Shown: in pieces, positions 43,476 through 47,355 of the stretch
How the letters are laid out: each line of letters begins with the position of its first letter
Position numbering within the stretch: position 1 is the stretch's first letter
Assembly: GCA_025350815.1 (NCBI GenBank)
Contig: JANXXE010000171.1
Span: 1-47,355, forward strand
Origin: Myxococcales bacterium
GTDB lineage: Bacteria; Myxococcota_A; Polyangia; Fen-1088
Length of the DNA: 47,355 bases
Reading direction: 5' to 3'
Program-made: the position numbers and the translations under genes
Notes under the pieces: generated by a model
The model's database searches: none
Told to the model about the DNA's origin: nothing
What the model saw: only the letters and a program-made list of their open reading frames with translations

Positions 43476-45629
43476 TCACATCTTCTTCCCGGGTTTGCTG
43501 TTTGTTCCTTGTCGCGGGTTTCCTTGTCGCGGGTTTCGTCGCAATTGTCGTTGTTGTTGGCTTGGCCGGGGCTCTGGGCTTGGCCGGGGTCCCGGCAGAT
43601 CTCGTTCGAGAGCCGCCAAGGCCACATGTAGGTTCACCCTTGTGCGGGCCCGCGTTCCCGCCCAGAGATCGCCGGTCGTCGCCAATCGCCCCGGCAGGCT
43701 GCGAATCGTGAAATCTCGCGCGTTGATTCCCGGCTCGTCGTGCACCTCTTGCCACGTCAGTGGTGTTGAGGTGCCGGCAAAATCGCTCGCGCGGGCGCTG
43801 TAGGCGCACGCCAGTGTCTTGCCGCGGACGTTCTGCAGGCAATCGATGTACACAGTCGATCCACGGTTGCTGACAGCACGTTCAACCGTTGCGGCTTTTG
43901 GGTGCGCGCGCGCCACCGCGGTCCCGATGATCTGTGCGAACAGCCGCGCCGCCTCGTAGGGCGTTCCCGGTACCAGGGGCACATGGATGTGCAGGCCACT
44001 TGCGCCCGAGGTCTTGGGAAATCCCGCCACGCCGATGCGCTCCAGGGCTTCGTGCAGCCAGCGCGCAACCTCCAGGACGCGCGTGAAGGGAACGTCCGGC
44101 ATTGGATCCAGGTCCAATGCCACCTCGTCGGGAAACTCGGGGCTGTCCACGCGCGAGAACCAGGGGTCCTGCGAAATGACACCCAACTGGACCATGTACA
44201 GCAAAGTCGCCAGGTCGCCACCAACCAGGCGACTCGGCACCTCGTGATCATTTGCTAGCGTCACAATCCGGATTCCGGCCGGAACCTGCGGCGCGCGTTG
44301 CTGGTAGAAGGCCTCGCCCTCAATCCCGTCCGGGTAACGTTTCATGACCAGGGGTCGCCCATCGACGACCGGCAGGATGTAGGGGGCGACGCGCGCGTAG
44401 TGGCGCATGAGTTCCCCTTTGGTGATGCCCAGCCTCGGCCAGTAGACCTTGTCCAGGTTCGCGACGTCGAGCGCGACCCCACCGGAAAGTTTTAAACGGC
44501 CGCCGGCGCCGCTGCGTTCGATCTCGTCCAGACGCGCCAGCAATTCGTCACTGTCGCCGACGGGTGGCAGCGGCCGGTGCGCTGCTACGGGCGTCGCGGG
44601 TTCATCGCCGCGGATCGTCGCCGTGACGGGTCGTTGGGTTTCCCGCTTCACCTTTCGCACTGCCACGTCATCGCGAAGGCCCAGGAAGACCGGATGGCGC
44701 AGGATCCCGGCACTGGTCCACTCGGCAAATTTCACTTCCGCGACCAGGTTCGGCCGCACCCAGTGCGCCTTTCCATTGGCGTCGGGGCGCGCGGCAAACG
44801 GGCAATGTGGGGTCTCCAGCGGTGCAAGGCGTCCAGCCAGATCGACCAGGGTCCGCTGGTCAAACCCCGTCCCGACGTGGCCGGCGTAAACCAAATGGCC
44901 CCCGTCGTACACACCCAGCAGAAGCGCGCCAAACCTGTCCCGCGAACCACGAGGCTCCGTCCAGCCGCCCAGAACGAACTCCTGGCGGTGAACGATCTTC
45001 AGCTTGCGCCAGGCAGGCCCGCGTCGGCCTGCGTGATAGTGCGATTGGGCCTCCTTGACGATGAGTCCCTCCCAGCCATTGGCCACTGCCTCGGCCATCA
45101 GGCCCCGTCCGTCGGTGGGGACGGATCGCCCCAATCTCAGGTCCGGCGATTCGTGATCCGCCATGACGCTTTCGAGACGTCTTCGGCGTTCACTCAGCGG
45201 CAATTCGCGCAGATCATCCGAACCGTCGCGCAGAATGTCGAATGCCACGAATGCCACAGGCACGGCTGTGACGTTCCGGCGAATGTTGTGCGCGCGGGTC
45301 AATTGCAGTCGCGGTTGCAGCGTCTCGAAGCCTTTCGCCCCGTCACCGCCCACCGCAACGATTTCCCCATCCAGCGCCAACGATCGCCCCACCCGCACTC
45401 CCAGCGTCGAAAGGGCCTGCGCCACTTCCGGGAACTGATGGGTCTTGTCGTTTCCCGCACGCGACCAGATACGGGCCGATGCTGCGTGCCCGCGCACGTT
45501 CACGTCAACCAAGGCCCGGATGCCGTCGTACTTGGGCTCGAAGATCAGGGACGCCCCCTGCAACGGCGACTCCGCCAGCAAGGCCAGCATGGGGCTCAGC
45601 TTCGCGACGTCTTCCTGCCACTTGCGCAC
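43476..45629 (-). CDS. ligD: ATP-dependent DNA ligase D, ligase-polymerase form
   Basis: End-joining DNA ligase of 717 residues if GTG 45629 is the start; ATG 45692 (738 residues) is also open and would overlap the hemD start region. The ligase domain comes first, with the adenylated Lys33 in FEPKYDGIRALV, LALDGEIVAV, FVAFDILRDG, WEGLIVKEAQS and WRKLKI. The archaeo-eukaryotic primase-like polymerase domain follows at about 383-660: VYWPRLGITKGELMRHYARV, the metal site DLDP (about 506-509), KTSGASGLHIHVPL and CLQNVRGKTLACAYSAR. The phosphoesterase domain seen in many LigD proteins is absent. The C-terminus is a basic disordered tail with an NPRQG repeat. No ku gene is in the window. Confidence 0.9.
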   Translation of the reverse strand: MRKWQEDVAKLSPMLALLAESPLQGASLIFEPKYDGIRALVDVNVRGHAASARIWSRAGNDKTHQFPEVAQALSTLGVRVGRSLALDGEIVAVGGDGAKGFETLQPRLQLTRAHNIRRNVTAVPVAFVAFDILRDGSDDLRELPLSERRRRLESVMADHESPDLRLGRSVPTDGRGLMAEAVANGWEGLIVKEAQSHYHAGRRGPAWRKLKIVHRQEFVLGGWTEPRGSRDRFGALLLGVYDGGHLVYAGHVGTGFDQRTLVDLAGRLAPLETPHCPFAARPDANGKAHWVRPNLVAEVKFAEWTSAGILRHPVFLGLRDDVAVRKVKRETQRPVTATIRGDEPATPVAAHRPLPPVGDSDELLARLDEIERSGAGGRLKLSGGVALDVANLDKVYWPRLGITKGELMRHYARVAPYILPVVDGRPLVMKRYPDGIEGEAFYQQRAPQVPAGIRIVTLANDHEVPSRLVGGDLATLLYMVQLGVISQDPWFSRVDSPEFPDEVALDLDPMPDVPFTRVLEVARWLHEALERIGVAGFPKTSGASGLHIHVPLVPGTPYEAARLFAQIIGTAVARAHPKAATVERAVSNRGSTVYIDCLQNVRGKTLACAYSARASDFAGTSTPLTWQEVHDEPGINARDFTIRSLPGRLATTGDLWAGTRARTRVNLHVALAALERDLPGPRPSPEPRPSQQQRQLRRNPRQGNPRQGTNSKPGKKM
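43507..43536. repeat. Exact 15-base tandem repeat at the 3' end of ligD
   Basis: Two identical 15-base copies (43507-43521 and 43522-43536) stand head to tail. On the minus strand they encode a duplicated five-residue unit in the basic ligD tail (RNPRQGNPRQG). The period keeps the reading frame, so copy number may vary between strains without harm. Confidence 0.75.
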
Positions 45630-45698
45630 GGTGTACCCGCAAACGAAGGCCACATGAACATGGGCACCTTCTGCTCCCGAGGGTATCATCATCCGACA

Positions 45699-46448
45699 AT
45701 GGCTCATTCGCCTCTCGGAGGCGCCAGGGTTCTCGTCACGCGGCCACCCGAGCAAGCGCTGGCCTGGCGTGTGCCACTCGAGGCCGCCGGTGCGGTGGTG
45801 GTTTCCTACCCGACGATCACGGTGACGCCGCCGCCCTCCTGGGAGCCTCTCGACGAAGCTCTTGGGCACCTTACACAGTACGATTGGATCGTCTTCGCCA
45901 GTGCCACGGCGGTTCGTTTCGCCTTGTCGCGCCTGGCCGGAACGGTCGATATCGCTGCCTTCCGGCGCCCGAAGATCGCCGCCGTCGGTGTTGAGACCGC
46001 GCGCGTGCTGGAAAGTCTCGGGCTGCCGGTGTCGCTGGTTCCGGGCCAGCAGCGACAGGAGGGACTGGTCGCCGCCTTTGCTGATCTGCGTTCCGGCACG
46101 CGTATCTTGTTTCCCCAGGCCGTCGGTGGTCGCGACGATCTTTCGAAGTTCCTCACAGCGCAAGGGTGTATCGTCGACGTCGTGCCGGCTTCGCAAACGC
46201 TGCCGCTCAAGGCCCTTCCCCCTGTCCCCGCTTTTGATGTGGCCACTTTCGCAAGTCCCTCGGCGCTGCGAGCCTTCGTCGCAAATCACGGAACCGCGCA
46301 TTTGCGCAACTTTCCGGTCGTCGTCATCGGGCCGACCACGGCTGGCGCTGCCCGGGCCCTGGGACTATCCCCCGTCGTCGCTGACGCCCCCAGCATCCAG
46401 TCTTTGATCCGCGCCATCGGGCACTCACTTTTGCCACCAGGAGCTTGA
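45699..46448 (+). CDS. hemD: Uroporphyrinogen-III synthase
   Basis: Cyclises hydroxymethylbilane to uroporphyrinogen III with inversion of ring D. The protein has 249 residues, the normal length. The family is divergent, but the typical pattern is present: [96 protein letters not shown], and [17 protein letters not shown]. The ATG at 45699 stands back to back with the ligD gene, so regulatory sequence for one must lie inside the other. HemB follows after five bases, confirming a heme operon. HemC, its upstream partner in the pathway, is at 9.6 kb. Confidence 0.9.
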   Translation: MAHSPLGGARVLVTRPPEQALAWRVPLEAAGAVVVSYPTITVTPPPSWEPLDEALGHLTQYDWIVFASATAVRFALSRLAGTVDIAAFRRPKIAAVGVETARVLESLGLPVSLVPGQQRQEGLVAAFADLRSGTRILFPQAVGGRDDLSKFLTAQGCIVDVVPASQTLPLKALPPVPAFDVATFASPSALRAFVANHGTAHLRNFPVVVIGPTTAGAARALGLSPVVADAPSIQSLIRAIGHSLLPPGA

Positions 46449-46453
46449 ACACC

Positions 46454-47355
46454 ATGTCCTTTCCCGAGTCTCGTCCGCGTCGTCTCCGTCGTACAGATGC
46501 CTTGCGTCGCATGGTTCGTGAAACGACGCTTTCTGTCGACAACTTCATGTTCCCGATCTTTGTTTGTCCCGGCAAAGGGGTGCGCAAGGAGATCTCTTCC
46601 CTGCCCGGGCAGTACCATTTTTCGGTCGATGAACTCGCGCGCGAGGCCGAATCAGTGGCCAAACTCGGAATTCCGTCGATCTTGCTGTTCGGCTTGCCTG
46701 AAAGGAAAGACGAAGTCGGCAGCGAAGCCTGGCACCCCGACGGCGTAATCCAAAGGGCCGTTCGCGCGATCAAAAAGGCAGTTCCCGACCTGGCCGTTGC
46801 TGTGGACGCTTGCTTTTGCGAGTACACGACGCACGGGCACTGCGGCGTGATTCTGCACGACAAGCAGGACACGTCAGGGCGTGTGGCACTCGACAACGAC
46901 GCGACACTCGACAATCTGGCGCGGGCGGCTCTGTCCTACGCCCAGGCTGGCGCGGACATCGTGGCCCCTTCGGGAATGCTGGATGGCATGATCGGCTTTC
47001 TTCGCGAAAGCCTGGACGAGGCCGAATTCTCACACGTAACGCTCTTGTCCTACGCGGCGAAGTACGCCTCCGCCTACTACGGGCCTTTTCGCGTTGCTGT
47101 CGACTCGGCACCCGCCTTCGGCGATCGCCGCGGCTACCAAATGGATGCCGCCAACATCCGTGAGGCCATTCGCGAAGTCGCGCTCGATGTCGAAGAAGGC
47201 GCAGATATCGTGATGGTCAAGCCGGCGCTGGCCTACCTCGATGTAATCTCGGAAGTGCGGCGGGAATTCGACCTTCCGATAGCGGCGTACAACGTGTCCG
47301 GCGAGTACGCGATGCTCAAAGCGGCCGCCGATCGCGGCTGGATCGATTATTTCAG
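46454..47355 (+). CDS. hemB: Delta-aminolevulinic acid dehydratase (partial, runs off the window)
   Basis: Condenses two 5-aminolevulinate molecules to porphobilinogen. The first 300 codons are in the window, about nine tenths of the protein. The N-terminus has [22 protein letters not shown]. The zinc site is the three-cysteine type: [14 protein letters not shown] with Cys120, Cys122 and Cys130. The Schiff-base lysines are Lys203 ([15 protein letters not shown]) and Lys256 ([13 protein letters not shown]). The cysteines mean a zinc-dependent enzyme and not a magnesium-only one. The frame is intact up to the window edge ([16 protein letters not shown]). It lies five bases after hemD. Confidence 0.95.
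   Translation, partial: MSFPESRPRRLRRTDALRRMVRETTLSVDNFMFPIFVCPGKGVRKEISSLPGQYHFSVDELAREAESVAKLGIPSILLFGLPERKDEVGSEAWHPDGVIQRAVRAIKKAVPDLAVAVDACFCEYTTHGHCGVILHDKQDTSGRVALDNDATLDNLARAALSYAQAGADIVAPSGMLDGMIGFLRESLDEAEFSHVTLLSYAAKYASAYYGPFRVAVDSAPAFGDRRGYQMDAANIREAIREVALDVEEGADIVMVKPALAYLDVISEVRREFDLPIAAYNVSGEYAMLKAAADRGWIDYF

Noticed and set aside
43507-43536. Possible start of a CRISPR array
   Set aside because: Only two 15-base units exist with no spacer between them, and they lie in the coding tail of ligD.
45700-46301. Extension of the ligD frame upstream through hemD on the minus strand
   Set aside because: The translated extension has no ligase-family similarity and is opposite a convincing hemD. 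LigD proteins begin shortly before the conserved EPKYDG segment.

Overview
The window is a GC-rich bacterial chromosome segment that reads best as a myxobacterium or close relative (Myxococcota, the former Deltaproteobacteria). Pointers to this are: a probable MYXO-CTERM sorting tail on the surface protein at 32.2-34.4 kb, two Ser/Thr protein kinases whose catalytic loop reads HRDVSP, PEGA-domain and TPR companions, a lipoprotein built of four-cysteine modules, an S41 peptidase with a very long C-terminal half, and an NtrC-type histidine kinase/response regulator pair. This assignment is an inference from gene content. No rRNA or tRNA gene is visible to confirm it. Coding density is very high. 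No stretch above about 180 bases lacks a gene, and I see no IS element, prophage, CRISPR array or integration scar.

Layout. 0-3.3 kb (minus): the start of ilvB, then glmS and pdxA. 3.4-6.6 kb (plus): clpX, a DksA/TraR-type regulator and a tail-anchored Ser/Thr kinase, facing trxA (minus). 7.1-10.6 kb (plus): a tetrapyrrole operon of an unknown 113-residue protein, hemX, hemA and hemC. 10.6-16.5 kb (plus): a CpoB-like lipoprotein and a LysM protein, then dprA and topA in overlap. 16.6-23.1 kb (plus): a Cys-rich lipoprotein, a DODA-type dioxygenase, the xerC-hslV-hslU operon and a PEGA-domain protein. 23.1-32.0 kb (minus): a YXWGXW lipoprotein, a kinase/TPR pair, a UvrD/PcrA helicase and a large S41 peptidase. 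32.2-35.3 kb (plus): the MYXO-CTERM protein and rsmI. 35.3-41.2 kb (minus, listed by coordinate): a zinc-ribbon membrane protein, an outer-membrane protein, a sigma-54-dependent response regulator and its histidine kinase. 41.4-43.4 kb: an HNH nuclease (plus) and a PIN-PhoH ATPase (minus). 43.5-47.4 kb: a two-domain LigD (minus), then hemD and the start of hemB (plus), running off the end.

How the genes work together. Five steps or helpers of heme synthesis sit in two blocks about 35 kb apart (hemX-hemA-hemC and hemD-hemB). Two AAA+ unfoldases (ClpX, HslU) and one of their peptidases (HslV) serve protein quality control. DprA, TopA, XerC, UvrD and LigD serve DNA processing. CpoB, LysM, lipoproteins, the S41 peptidase and the MYXO-CTERM protein act in the envelope.

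I did not find a clear, self-contained undescribed system. The best leads are: (1) a two-component pair followed by an outer-membrane protein and a zinc-ribbon/winged-helix membrane protein, with a sigma-54-like site between them; (2) a surface protein whose apparent HExxH zinc motif is changed to QEAAH; (3) a LigD with ligase and polymerase domains but no phosphoesterase and no Ku gene nearby; and (4) a large S41 peptidase whose C-terminal half is of unknown role.
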